From: JANQOH01 sp965200095
GTDB taxonomy: Bacteria > Pseudomonadota > Alphaproteobacteria > UBA7887
DNA: 64,000 nt
Direction: 5' to 3'
Assembly (NCBI GenBank): GCA_965200095.1
Contig: OZ241350.1
Span: 2,356,001-2,420,000 of the forward strand
Of the stretch, positions 18,714 through 36,368 are shown piece by piece. The notes beneath the pieces were generated by a model. The model was given only the letters and a program-made list of their open reading frames with translations, ran no database searches and was not told where the DNA came from. The position numbers were made by a program, and so were the translations under genes. Each line of letters begins with the position of its first letter. Within the stretch, counting starts at the first letter, position 1.

Positions 18714-19181
18714 TTACCAGCGGTAGTGCGAGAACGCCTTGTTGGCTTCCGCCATCCGGTGCGTGTCCTCGCGTTTCTTGACCGCGGCGCCGCGGTTCGC
18801 CGCGGCGTCCATGAGCTCGTTGGCAAGGCGGTCGATCATCGTCTTCTCCGACCGCTTGCGCGCCGAATCGATGAGCCACCGGATGGCGAGCGCCTGCCGC
18901 CGGTCCGGCTTGACCTCCATCGGCACCTGATAGGTGGCGCCGCCCACGCGGCGCGACTTGACCTCGAGATTGGGCTTCACGTTCTCCAGCGCGTCGTGAA
19001 ACACTTGCAGCGGCCCGCCGCCGCGCCGCGCCATCCGATCGAAAGCCCCGTAGACGATGCGTTCGGCGACCGACTTCTTGCCGTCCGCCATGAGATTGTT
19101 CATGAATTTGCTCAGCACGACATCGCCGTACTGGGCGTCGCCCAGAATCTCGCGCTTTTCCGCGGCGCGGCGTCGGGACAT
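18714..19181 (-). CDS. rpsG: 30S ribosomal protein S7
   Basis: 155 residues, MSRRRAAEKREILGDAQYGD, with the S7 signature and the C-terminal RMAEANKAFSHYRW. S7 nucleates 30S head assembly and in E. coli regulates the str operon. It follows rpsL by 21 bp. Confidence 0.97.
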   Translation of the reverse strand: MSRRRAAEKREILGDAQYGDVVLSKFMNNLMADGKKSVAERIVYGAFDRMARRGGGPLQVFHDALENVKPNLEVKSRRVGGATYQVPMEVKPDRRQALAIRWLIDSARKRSEKTMIDRLANELMDAAANRGAAVKKREDTHRMAEANKAFSHYRW

Positions 19182-19202
19182 CTCGGCCTCCTTCCCGCCG
19201 TT

Positions 19203-19574
19203 CTATTGCGGGCGCTTGGCGCCGTATTTCGAGCGCCGCTGGCGCCGGTCCTCGACGCCCTGCGTGTCCAGCTTGCCCCGCACCACATGGTAGCGGACGC
19301 CGGGCAGGTCCTTGACCCGGCCGCCGCGGATCAGCACCACCGAATGCTCCGCCAATTTGTGCCCCTCGCCGGGGATGTAGCTGATCACCTCGAACCCGTT
19401 GGTCAGCCGCACCCGCGCCACCTTGCGCAACGCCGAGTTGGGCTTTTTCGGAGTCGTCGTGTACACCCGCGTGCACACGCCGCGCTTCTGGGGGCACGCC
19501 TCGAGAGCCGGCACCTTGTTGCGTTGCACCGGGCGCCGCCGGCCCTTGCGAACCAATTGGTTGATTGTCGGCAT
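19203..19574 (-). CDS. rpsL: 30S ribosomal protein S12
   Basis: 123 residues. The decoding-site loop TPKKPNSALRKVARVRL retains the lysine associated with streptomycin sensitivity, and GVRYHVVRGKLDTQGVEDR is intact. First gene of the str operon, 264 bp after rpoC, the start of a probable new transcript. Confidence 0.97.
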   Translation of the reverse strand: MPTINQLVRKGRRRPVQRNKVPALEACPQKRGVCTRVYTTTPKKPNSALRKVARVRLTNGFEVISYIPGEGHKLAEHSVVLIRGGRVKDLPGVRYHVVRGKLDTQGVEDRRQRRSKYGAKRPQ

Positions 19575-19732
19575 CGCCCTTCTCCGCCTTCACCGCACCC
19601 CGCGGCGACCCGAAACCGAACGCCGCGGGCGACCCCGCGGCGGCGCAAGCGCCTCTGTCCCGCTGCATATGCGCGGCCGCACGCCGCCGGCGCCGCCCGC
19701 CGCTCACGGCCCGCTTCCGCAAAGAGGCGCCG

Positions 19733-19761
19733 AACCTGAAGGCGCGGCGGCCGGGAGTCAA
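19733..19761 (-). promoter_or_regulatory. Candidate promoter for the str operon (rpsL)
   Basis: On the minus strand a TTGACT box (19761-19756) is followed after 17 bp by CAGGTT (19738-19733), about 160 bp upstream of rpsL. The -35 and spacing are good; the -10 is weak. This is the only clear site in the 264-bp gap between rpoC and rpsL (19575-19838), which otherwise holds no gene that I can see. Confidence 0.45.
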
Positions 19762-19838
19762 GCGGATTCGACGAACGCCGCGGAAGATTTTCCGAACGAC
19801 GCCCGCCGCCCCCTTCGAACCCTCCGAGAGCGCCGTTC

Positions 19839-24569
<4,731 letters not shown>

Positions 24570-24627
24570 ATCGCCTCTCCTGTGCCGGCGTCGCCGCCGC
24601 GCGACCGGCGGCCCCGGACCCGAAAAT

Positions 24628-29133
<4,506 letters not shown>

Positions 29134-29324
29134 GCGGCCTCCTTCCGGCGTCTCGCCCACAGGGCGGCGCGCGGCGCAAGCGAACCGCCGCGACGCGCCC
29201 TCGCAGGCGCCTCGCCCCGGCGGTTCTCTCCGCTCCGGCGGCGCGCCGGAGCCGAATGGGTTGTGTCGACCAGTCCCGTCTCGCAGTGCCGATCGGCGAC
29301 GATGCGCGCCGACTCGTCCAGTCG

Positions 29325-29360
29325 CGCCGGCGATATATCGCCGGCGAAGCGGTTTGTCAA
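29325..29360 (-). promoter_or_regulatory. rpoBC promoter with overlapping 22-bp palindrome
   Basis: Minus strand: TTGACA (29360-29355), 17-bp spacer, TATATC (29337-29332). It lies about 200 bp upstream of rpoB in the 292-bp gap after rplL. A perfect palindrome, CGCCGGCGATAT and its mirror, covers 29325-29346 and includes the -10 box, so it could be an operator or a dyad that influences melting. The assignment as a promoter rests on the consensus match only. Confidence 0.65.
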
Positions 29361-29361
29361 C

Positions 29362-29409
29362 CCGATACGAAAACGGGCCGATACGAAAACGGGCCGATAC
29401 GAAAACGGG
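29362..29409 (-). repeat. Three perfect 16-bp direct repeats upstream of the rpoB promoter
   Basis: The unit CCGATACGAAAACGGG (plus strand) occurs three times without a mismatch, ending 16 bp from the rplL stop codon and beginning 1 bp from the -35 box. The position suits either a binding-site array (UP-element region) or a replication-slippage product. No function is known to me. Confidence 0.9.
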
Positions 29410-29425
29410 AAGGCCGTCGGCGGGG

Positions 29426-29806
29426 CTATTGCAGCTCGACGGTAGCGCCGGCCGCCTCGAGCTTCTTCGCCAGTTCCGCCGCCTCGTCCTTGCCGACGCC
29501 TTCCTTGACCGGCTTCGGCGCCGCTTCCACGAGCGCCTTCGCCTCCTTCAGGCCAAGTCCGGTGATCTGGCGGACTTCCTTGATCACATTGATTTTCTTT
29601 TCTCCGAACGACGCCAGCACGACGTTGAATTCGGTCTTCTCCTCGACCGCCGCCTCGGCGCCGTCTCCGGCGCCCGGCGCCGCCGCCACCGCAACCGGCG
29701 CCGCCGCGGAAACCCCCCATTTCTCCTCGAGGAGCTTCGACAGCTCCGCCGCCTCGATCACCGTGAGCTGCGACAGCTCCTCGACGATGTTCTCCAAATT
29801 GGCCAT
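29426..29806 (-). CDS. rplL: 50S ribosomal protein L7/L12
   Basis: 126 residues from ATG at 29806 (MANLENIVEELSQLTVIEAAELSKLLEEKWG). A GTG four codons earlier overlaps the Shine-Dalgarno AAGGAG and is unlikely. The N-terminal dimerisation domain, Ala/Pro hinge and C-terminal factor-binding domain (KINVIKEVRQITGLGLKEAKALVE) are present. Forms the stalk with L10 and recruits translation GTPases. Confidence 0.97.
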   Translation of the reverse strand: MANLENIVEELSQLTVIEAAELSKLLEEKWGVSAAAPVAVAAAPGAGDGAEAAVEEKTEFNVVLASFGEKKINVIKEVRQITGLGLKEAKALVEAAPKPVKEGVGKDEAAELAKKLEAAGATVELQ

Positions 29807-29875
29807 GATGACGGTCACTCCTTCTTCTTCATCGGTCTTTGCACAGATCGGTCTGCCGGTCGGGCCGGCCGGGGA

Positions 29876-30406
29876 TCAGGCCGCTTTCGCTTCGTCCCCG
29901 GCGTCCTCGGAATATGCGCCGACCACCCGCGCGAGCTGCCCCGCCGGGGCCTGCAGGACTCCGGCGACCCTCGTCGCCGGCGCCGCGAGCAGGCCGATCA
30001 GCCGCGCCCGCAATTCGTCCAGCGACGGCAATTCGGCGAGAGCGCGCACCGCCGCCTCGTCGAGCGGCGCCTCGCGCAACCCCCCGCCCAGCACCGCGAA
30101 ATGAGGATTCTCCTTCGCGAACTCCACGGAAGCCCGCGCCGCCGCGACCGGGTCTCCGGACCACGCGATCGCCGTCGGGCCGGTAAAGAGCGCCGCCATA
30201 TGGCCGTAGGGCGTGCCCTCGAGCGCCCGTCTGGCCAGGCTGTTCTTCGTTACGCGGAAGGTCGCCCCGGCCGCGCGCATGGCGCGGCGCAGCGCCGTCG
30301 CCTCGTTCGCCGCAATCCCGAGATAGTGGGTCACCACCACGACGTTCGCGCTTTCGAACGTCCCCCGCAGCGTCTCCACCAGGCGTTCCTTGGTCGCTCG
30401 CTCCAT
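29876..30406 (-). CDS. rplJ: 50S ribosomal protein L10
   Basis: 176 residues from ATG at 30406 (MERATKERLVETLRGTF). The longer open frame to 30601 runs through the leader and is rejected. VTKNSLARRAL and FTGPTAIAW are L10 signatures; the C-terminal helix carries the L7/L12 dimers. A 195-bp untranslated leader separates it from rplA. In E. coli L10 represses translation by binding such a leader; I infer, but cannot show, the same here. Confidence 0.96.
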   Translation of the reverse strand: MERATKERLVETLRGTFESANVVVVTHYLGIAANEATALRRAMRAAGATFRVTKNSLARRALEGTPYGHMAALFTGPTAIAWSGDPVAAARASVEFAKENPHFAVLGGGLREAPLDEAAVRALAELPSLDELRARLIGLLAAPATRVAGVLQAPAGQLARVVGAYSEDAGDEAKAA

Positions 30407-30587
30407 TCCTCCGCCCTCCGCTGCGCGTCGCGCCGCCGCTCGCGCCCGCGACGCGGCGCTGTCCGCATGACCGTCCCGGAAGCGGAGCCGCGGCGAGCGC
30501 GGCATTCCTCCGTCTCGGCGGGCCCGCAATGGAATTAAGCCGCGGCCGAACCGCCGCGGCGCCCGCTGTCTCGAACGGATCGCGCGG

Positions 30588-30616
30588 GCTATAGCCCGCA
30601 TTCAGAGCCGGGTCAA
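30588..30616 (-). promoter_or_regulatory. rplJL promoter at the end of rplA
   Basis: Minus strand: TTGACC (30616-30611) inside the last codons of rplA, 17-bp spacer, TATAGC (30593-30588). The -10 lies in a 16-bp palindrome GCGGGCTATAGCCCGC (30584-30599). It would give an L10 leader of about 170 nt, the arrangement expected for autoregulation. Confidence 0.6.
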
Positions 30617-31303
30617 CGCCTCGGTGTCCAGCCTCACGCCAACCCCCATCGTCGAGCTCAGCGTGGCCCGGCGAAGGAAGGTCCCCTTCGCCCCCGTCGG
30701 TTTCGCGCGGTTGATCGCCGCCACGAAAGCCTCGACATTCTCACGCAGCGCCCGGTCGCTGAAACTCGCCTTGCCCACCCCGGCGTGGATCAGGCCCGCC
30801 CGCTCGACGCGAAACTCCACCTGGCCGCCCCTGGCGGCTTGCACGGCCGCCGCTACGTCGTTCGTCACCGTGCCGAGCTTGGGGTTCGGCATGAGGCCGC
30901 GCGGCCCCAATATGCGCCCCAGCCGCCCGACCAGGCGCATCATGTCGGGCGTGGCGACGCAGCGGTCGAAGTCGATTTCGCCCGCCTGCACCTTCTCCGC
31001 GAGGTCTTCGCCGCCGACGATATCGGCCCCGGCGGCGCGCGCTTCCTCGGCGCGCGCATCCCGCGCGAAGACGGCGACGCGCACCGTCTTGCCGGTTCCG
31101 TGCGGCAGGTCGGCCATGCCGCGCACCATCTGGTCGGCGTGGCGCGGATCGACGCCCAGATTGAGCGCGATCTCGACCGTTTCGTCGAATCGGGCCGTCG
31201 CGTTGCTCTTGACCATCCCGACCGCGTCGTCGAGGCTGTAATCGGCGTTTCGGTCGACCGCCCTGCGCAGGGGTTTCATCCGTTTGCCGTCGCGGCGCGC
31301 CAT
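30602..31303 (-). CDS. rplA: 50S ribosomal protein L1
   Basis: 233 residues, with GRLGRILGPRGLMPNPKLGT, the L1 signature. L1 forms the mobile stalk at the E site and can repress the rplKA message. It follows rplK by 3 bp. Its final codons contain the rplJ -35 box. Confidence 0.97.
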   Translation of the reverse strand: MARRDGKRMKPLRRAVDRNADYSLDDAVGMVKSNATARFDETVEIALNLGVDPRHADQMVRGMADLPHGTGKTVRVAVFARDARAEEARAAGADIVGGEDLAEKVQAGEIDFDRCVATPDMMRLVGRLGRILGPRGLMPNPKLGTVTNDVAAAVQAARGGQVEFRVERAGLIHAGVGKASFSDRALRENVEAFVAAINRAKPTGAKGTFLRRATLSSTMGVGVRLDTEALTRL

Positions 31304-31306
31304 CGC

Positions 31307-31741
31307 TCAACCCTCCGTCACTTCGATGCCGATCGAGCGCGCCGACCCGGCGAGCATCCGGCATGCGGCCTCCGCGTCGTCGCAATTGAGGTCCTTCGCC
31401 TTGACCCTGGCGATCTCGCGCAATTGGCTCATCGTCACCTGCGCGGTCGGGTCCTCGCGCCCCGGCGCGCCGTTCCCCTTTTCGACGCCTGCGGCGCGCT
31501 TCAGCAGATAACTCGCCGGCGGCGACTTGGTCGAAAAACTGAAACTGCGGTCCGCATACACGGTGACGACGGTCGGGATCGGCATCCCGGCTTCCATCTT
31601 CTGCGTCGCCGCATTGAACGCCTTGCAGAATTCCATGATGTTCAGGCCGCGCTGGCCGAGCGCCGGGCCGATGGGCGGTGCCGGGCGCGCCTCCCCCGCG
31701 GGCACTTGCAGCTTGATGTAGCCGTCGATTTTCTTCGCCAT
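31307..31741 (-). CDS. rplK: 50S ribosomal protein L11
   Basis: 144 residues: MAKKIDGYIKLQVPAGEARPAPPIGPALGQRGLNIMEFCKAFN. The PPIGPALGQRG segment is where thiopeptides contact the L11/rRNA site. L11 is also needed for RelA activation. It follows nusG by 25 bp. Confidence 0.98.
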   Translation of the reverse strand: MAKKIDGYIKLQVPAGEARPAPPIGPALGQRGLNIMEFCKAFNAATQKMEAGMPIPTVVTVYADRSFSFSTKSPPASYLLKRAAGVEKGNGAPGREDPTAQVTMSQLREIARVKAKDLNCDDAEAACRMLAGSARSIGIEVTEG

Positions 31742-31766
31742 GGGAGCCCCCTCTCCGCCGCCCGAT

Positions 31767-32315
31767 TCAGAGCTTCTTGACCTGCGCGTATTCGAGCTCC
31801 ACGGGCGTCGACCGCCCGAAGATCGACACCCCCACCTTCAGCCGCGCCCGGTCTTCGTCCACCTCTTCGACCATCCCGTTGAACGAATCGAACGGCCCGT
31901 CGCAGACCTGGACCATCTCGCCGATGTCGAAGACGATCGACGGTTTGGGGCGTTCGGTGCCCTCGCGCACCTGGCGCAGGATGCGTTCCGCCTCGGCTTC
32001 GCGGATCGGCGTCGGCTTGCCTCCGGCGCCGAGGAACCCGGTGACCTTCGGCGTGTTCCGCACCAGATGCCAGCTCTCGTCGGTCATCGCCATGCGGATC
32101 AGCACGTAGCCGGGAAGGAATTTGCGCTCGCTCGATATCTTGCGACCGCGGCGCATCTCGACGATTTCCTCGGTCGGCACCATCACCTGCCCGAACAGGC
32201 CCGACATGCCCTTGCGCGCCGCCCGATCCTCGATGGCGTGCGCCACCTTCTTCTCGAAACCCGAATGGGTGTGGACGATATACCACCGCGCTCCCTCGGG
32301 CGCGCCCGCGTCCAC
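31767..32315 (-). CDS. nusG: Transcription antitermination/elongation factor NusG
   Basis: 182 residues. The N-terminal NGN domain (RWYIVHTHSGFEKKVA and FLPGYVLI) is followed by a KOW domain (GPFDSFNGMVEEVDEDRARLKV). NusG binds the polymerase clamp and couples to Rho or S10. Encoded 4 bp after secE, the conserved pairing. Confidence 0.97.
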   Translation of the reverse strand: MDAGAPEGARWYIVHTHSGFEKKVAHAIEDRAARKGMSGLFGQVMVPTEEIVEMRRGRKISSERKFLPGYVLIRMAMTDESWHLVRNTPKVTGFLGAGGKPTPIREAEAERILRQVREGTERPKPSIVFDIGEMVQVCDGPFDSFNGMVEEVDEDRARLKVGVSIFGRSTPVELEYAQVKKL

Positions 32316-32319
32316 CGCT

Positions 32320-32517
32320 TCAGCTCCCGATCCCGAGCACGGCGCCGACGCCGGTGCGGATCGCCCAGTCGACGAGCAGAAAGAATATCGCCAGCAGGAA
32401 CACCATGATGAACACCATCACCGTGGTGATCGTCACTTCCTTGCGGGTCGGCCAGGTGACGCGCGACATTTCCTGCCGCACCTGCCGCACGAATTCAGCC
32501 GGAGAAGGTCTTGCCAT
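32320..32517 (-). CDS. secE: Preprotein translocase subunit SecE
   Basis: 65 residues, the short single-pass form. The amphipathic segment RQEMSRVTWPTRKEV precedes one membrane helix (TTVMVFIMVFLLAIFFLLVDWAI). It clamps SecY. First protein gene after tRNA-Trp, 48 bp downstream. Confidence 0.96.
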   Translation of the reverse strand: MARPSPAEFVRQVRQEMSRVTWPTRKEVTITTVMVFIMVFLLAIFFLLVDWAIRTGVGAVLGIGS

Positions 32518-32565
32518 AACGGTTCCGTCGATCGGTTCCAGTAACGAGAGCGCAGCCCGGCGCGA

Positions 32566-32641
32566 TGGCAGGAGTGGAGGGACTCGAACCCCCAGCCCCC
32601 GGTTTTGGAGACCGGTGCTCTACCAATTGAGCTACACTCCT
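32566..32641 (-). tRNA. tRNA-Trp (CCA)
   Basis: 76 nt with encoded 3' CCA. Acceptor AGGAGTG pairs with CACTCCT; D-arm GTAGCTCAATTGGTAGAGC; anticodon loop CTCCAAA reads anticodon CCA; T-arm GGGTTCGAGTCCC. Lies between tuf copy 2 and secE, a common alphaproteobacterial order. Confidence 0.97.
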
Positions 32642-32659
32642 GCGTTCCCGCCGGTTGTT

Positions 32660-33853
<1,194 letters not shown>

Positions 33854-33876
33854 CGTCGTCTTCCATGTTCGTCGGT

Positions 33877-33950
33877 TGGAGCGGGTGATGGGAATCGAAC
33901 CCACGTAACCAGCTTGGAAGGCTGGGGCTCTGCCATTGAGCTACACCCGC
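33877..33950 (-). tRNA. tRNA-Gly (TCC)
   Basis: 74 nt with encoded CCA. Acceptor GCGGGTG pairs with CACCCGC; anticodon loop CTTCCAA reads TCC; T-arm GTGGGTTCGATTCCCAT. 23 bp upstream of tuf copy 2. Confidence 0.97.
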
Positions 33951-34034
33951 CCGACCGCGGCGGCGCCCGCCATTGTCCCCCTGTCATCCACACGCCCCCG
34001 GGGTCGCCGAGAAACCGTCGCCCCTCCGCGGTTC

Positions 34035-34120
34035 TGGTGGAGGGGGCAGGATTCGAACCTGCGTAGACGTACGTCGGCAGATTTACAGTCTGCTGCCTTT
34101 AACCACTCGGCCACCCCTCC
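34035..34120 (-). tRNA. tRNA-Tyr (GTA)
   Basis: 86 nt with a long variable arm and encoded CCA. Acceptor GGAGGGG pairs with CCCCTCC; anticodon loop CTGTAAA reads GTA. First gene of the tRNA-Tyr/tRNA-Gly/tuf/tRNA-Trp/secE/nusG run. Confidence 0.97.
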
Positions 34121-34157
34121 CCACCGGCGCGGGACCGGCCCGCCGGGGCGAACGCCG

Positions 34158-34187
34158 CCTATATCGCCATCGCCGGACGCTTGTCAA
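34158..34187 (-). promoter_or_regulatory. Promoter for the tRNA-Tyr to nusG run
   Basis: Minus strand: TTGACA (34187-34182), 18-bp spacer, TATAGG (34163-34158), about 40 bp upstream of tRNA-Tyr. It matches the style of the rpoB and rplJ promoters in this window. The 118-bp gap also holds the upstream region of rlmB on the other strand. Confidence 0.65.
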
Positions 34188-34238
34188 CATCTATCGCGCC
34201 GCGTTGCCCGCGCCCGGCGGCGGCGGATAGGATCGGCA

Positions 34239-35015
34239 ATGGCCTCCCGCCGACAAGGCGCCGCCGCCGCCGCGCGCAAGCCCCCGCATCCGGGCGCGTA
34301 CTGGCTATGGGGCGTGCACCCGCTGCGCGCGGCGCTCGCCAATCCGAATCGCCGCCTTCATCGCGTGCTCGTCACCGCGCAGGCGCGCGCCCGTCTGCCC
34401 GAACTCGCGCGCCGGTTTCCCGGCGCCGTCGAGGCGCCGCGGCGGGCCGTCGCCGCCGCACTCCCGGAAGGAGCTGCGCATCAGGGCTGCGCGGCGCTGG
34501 CGGCGCCGCTCGACCCGCCCCGCGCCGACGCGGTCCTGGAGACCGCCGGCGACGCGCCGGTCGTCGTCCTCGACCGCGTCTCGGACCCGCGCAATGTGGG
34601 CGCCGTCCTGCGCTCGGCGGCGGCGTTCGGCGCCGCGGCCGTCATCGTCGCCCGGCGCGGCGCGCCGCCGGAGAGCGGCGTCCTCGCCAAGGCCGCCGCC
34701 GGCGCGCTCGACATCGTGCCCCTGCTGCGCGCGGGCAACCTCGCGCGCGCCCTCCGGCGCCTCGCCGACGCCGGCTGGTGGCTCGTCGCCCTCGACGGCG
34801 CGGCGGCCGCTGCCCTTGACCCGACGCAGCTGCCGCGGCGCTGCGCCTTCGTGCTCGGCGCGGAAGGCGCCGGCCTGCGGCGGCTCACCCGCGAAGCCTG
34901 CGACGAATGCGTCGCCTTGCCGCTGCCCGGCGCGATCGATAGCCTCAATGTATCGAACGCTTGCGCCGTCGCGCTCTATGCGGCGACGCGGGCGGGTTCC
35001 GGCGCGCCGGCGTAG
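34239..35015 (+). CDS. rlmB: 23S rRNA 2'-O-methyltransferase, SpoU/TrmH family (RlmB-like)
   Basis: 258 residues. The short N-terminal substrate-binding domain (YWLWGVHPLRAALANPNRRLHRVLV) precedes the SPOUT knot with three motifs: SDPRNVGAVLRSAAAFGA, FVLGAEGAGL and LNVSNACAVALY. It methylates a 23S rRNA ribose with S-adenosylmethionine. The TAG stop at 35013-35015 lies inside tRNA-Thr, coinciding with the conserved T8-A9-G10 of the tRNA. Upstream in-frame sequence to 33936 is antisense tRNA and not coding. Confidence 0.88.
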   Translation: MASRRQGAAAAARKPPHPGAYWLWGVHPLRAALANPNRRLHRVLVTAQARARLPELARRFPGAVEAPRRAVAAALPEGAAHQGCAALAAPLDPPRADAVLETAGDAPVVVLDRVSDPRNVGAVLRSAAAFGAAAVIVARRGAPPESGVLAKAAAGALDIVPLLRAGNLARALRRLADAGWWLVALDGAAAAALDPTQLPRRCAFVLGAEGAGLRRLTREACDECVALPLPGAIDSLNVSNACAVALYAATRAGSGAPA

Positions 35016-35078
35016 CTCAACCGGAAGAGCGACCGCCTTGTAAGCGGTAGGTTGCGGGTTCGATTCCTGCCGCCGGCA
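35006..35078 (+). tRNA. tRNA-Thr (TGT)
   Basis: 73 nt. Acceptor GCCGGCG pairs with CGCCGGC, discriminator A; anticodon loop CTTGTAA reads TGT; T-arm TGCGGGTTCGATTCCTGC. CCA is not encoded (CCG follows), unlike the three tRNAs on the other strand. Its first 10 nt are the end of rlmB, and its antisense strand is the 3' end of tsaB. Confidence 0.95.
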
Positions 35079-35760
35079 CCGATTCTGCCGTCGGCGCCGG
35101 CGGCTCGCGTCCGGCAGCGCCGCGCGGGCGGGCGTCGGGCGCGCGCAGATAGAGCGGCGCCGGCGGCGAGGCCGCAGGCGCGCGCCGGAGCGCCAGAAGC
35201 AGCGCCGCCGCCGCGTCGGGCTGGCCGTCGCCCGCCGCCGCGCGCGCCGGCGCGCCGAGCGCCGCCGCCACCCGCGGCGCGGCGTCGCCCGCAAGACGCA
35301 CGGGGCCGCCGCCGGCCAGCGCCGCGGCCGCCTCGACGCTCATTGCCGCCGGAGGCGCGCCGCACGGAAACAGCTGCGCGTAGACTTGCCCGCGGCGCGC
35401 CTCGATCGCCGCGAGCACCGGCGGGGCCGCGCCGACGGCCTCCACCGCCGCGACATCGACGGCCGCCGCCAGAACTTCCAGCGTCGTCAGCCCGATCGAC
35501 GGGCGCGCAAGCGCCAGCGCGAAGCCGCGCGCCGTCGCGAGCCCGATACGCACCCCCGTGAAACTGCCGGGGCCGCACGTGACGGCGATGGCTTCGAGCT
35601 GTCCCGGGGCGACCCCGGCGTCCGCGAGCGCCGCCGCGACCATGGGGACAAGCGCCTCGGCGTGGCCGCGTCGCAGGCGTTCGCGACGCCGCGCCGCGAT
35701 GCGCCCTTCCGCCCAGACCGCCGCCGAACACGCGGCCATCGAGGTATCGAGCGCAAGCAT
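35017..35760 (-). CDS. tsaB: tRNA threonylcarbamoyladenosine biosynthesis protein TsaB
   Basis: 247 residues from ATG at 35760 (MLALDTSMAACSAAVW). The ASKHA-fold motifs LALDTS and AVTCGPGSFTGVRIGLATARG are diagnostic. TsaB is the scaffold for TsaD in making t6A37 on ANN-decoding tRNAs. The last about 20 residues (GIEPATYRLQGGRSSG) are translated from the antisense of tRNA-Thr, so the natural tail is replaced by tRNA-derived sequence. t6A occurs on tRNA-Thr itself, a coincidence of neighbours. Confidence 0.93.
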   Translation of the reverse strand: MLALDTSMAACSAAVWAEGRIAARRRERLRRGHAEALVPMVAAALADAGVAPGQLEAIAVTCGPGSFTGVRIGLATARGFALALARPSIGLTTLEVLAAAVDVAAVEAVGAAPPVLAAIEARRGQVYAQLFPCGAPPAAMSVEAAAALAGGGPVRLAGDAAPRVAAALGAPARAAAGDGQPDAAAALLLALRRAPAASPPAPLYLRAPDARPRGAAGREPPAPTAESVPAAGIEPATYRLQGGRSSG

Positions 35761-35785
35761 TGTCGCATAACGCGGAGAGCTGTCA

Positions 35786-36358
35786 TTGTCGCCGGCCATG
35801 CTCCTCGTCCCCGTCACGCGCGAATCGCACGGCGTCGATCTCGCCCTCGCCTATGCCGGCGCGGAGAATTTTACCGGCGCGCCGATCTACGGACGCGCGA
35901 CCGCCTTCCTCCGCCCGGAGGCCGGCGCGGCGCTGGCGCGCGCGGCCGCCGGGGCGCGCCGGCTGGGCCTCGGCCTGCGGGTGTTCGACGCCTACCGCCC
36001 GCCCGAAGCGCAATGGGCGCTGTGGCGGCACACCCCCGACCCGCGCTTCATCGCCGACCCGCGCCGCGGCTCGCCCCATTCGCGCGGCGTCGCCGTCGAC
36101 CTCACTCTCGTCGACGGCAATGGCGACGGCCGGGCGCTCGACATGGGGACCGGTTTCGACGACTTCACCGCGAAAGCCCATCACGGCGCCCGCGATGTCG
36201 GCGCGGCCGCGTATCGCAACCGGCTTTTGCTGCTCGGTCTGATGACCTACGCCGGGTGGGACTTCTACCGCAACGAATGGTGGCATTACCAATTGTTCGG
36301 GTCGCGCCGCTACCCGCTGTTGGGCGACGGCGCGGCGGCGGCGGCGATGATGCGCTGA
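35786..36358 (+). CDS. ddpX: D-alanyl-D-alanine dipeptidase, VanX/DdpX family
   Basis: 190 residues if begun at TTG 35786, which has a GGAGAG ribosome site 6 nt upstream; ATG 35798 is the alternative. Numbering from TTG: the substrate-binding Arg71 in DAYRP, zinc ligands His98 and Asp105 in SPHSRGVAVD, catalytic Glu164 and zinc ligand His167 in NEWWHY. The enzyme hydrolyses D-Ala-D-Ala. No signal peptide is seen, so a cytoplasmic recycling role is likely; no van resistance genes are adjacent. Its start lies only 25 bp from that of tsaB on the opposite strand. Confidence 0.9.
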   Translation: MSPAMLLVPVTRESHGVDLALAYAGAENFTGAPIYGRATAFLRPEAGAALARAAAGARRLGLGLRVFDAYRPPEAQWALWRHTPDPRFIADPRRGSPHSRGVAVDLTLVDGNGDGRALDMGTGFDDFTAKAHHGARDVGAAAYRNRLLLLGLMTYAGWDFYRNEWWHYQLFGSRRYPLLGDGAAAAAMMR

Positions 36359-36368
36359 CGAGGCGCCG

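Noticed and set aside
33854..33904. N-terminal extension of tuf copy 2 (MGSIPITRSN...)
   Set aside because: It is the antisense of tRNA-Gly; the peptide is a well-known artefact of translating tRNA genes.
35786..36358. Vancomycin-resistance locus because of a VanX-type gene
   Set aside because: No vanH, vanA or regulator is nearby; a lone DdpX-like dipeptidase is common in Gram-negative bacteria and fits peptidoglycan recycling.
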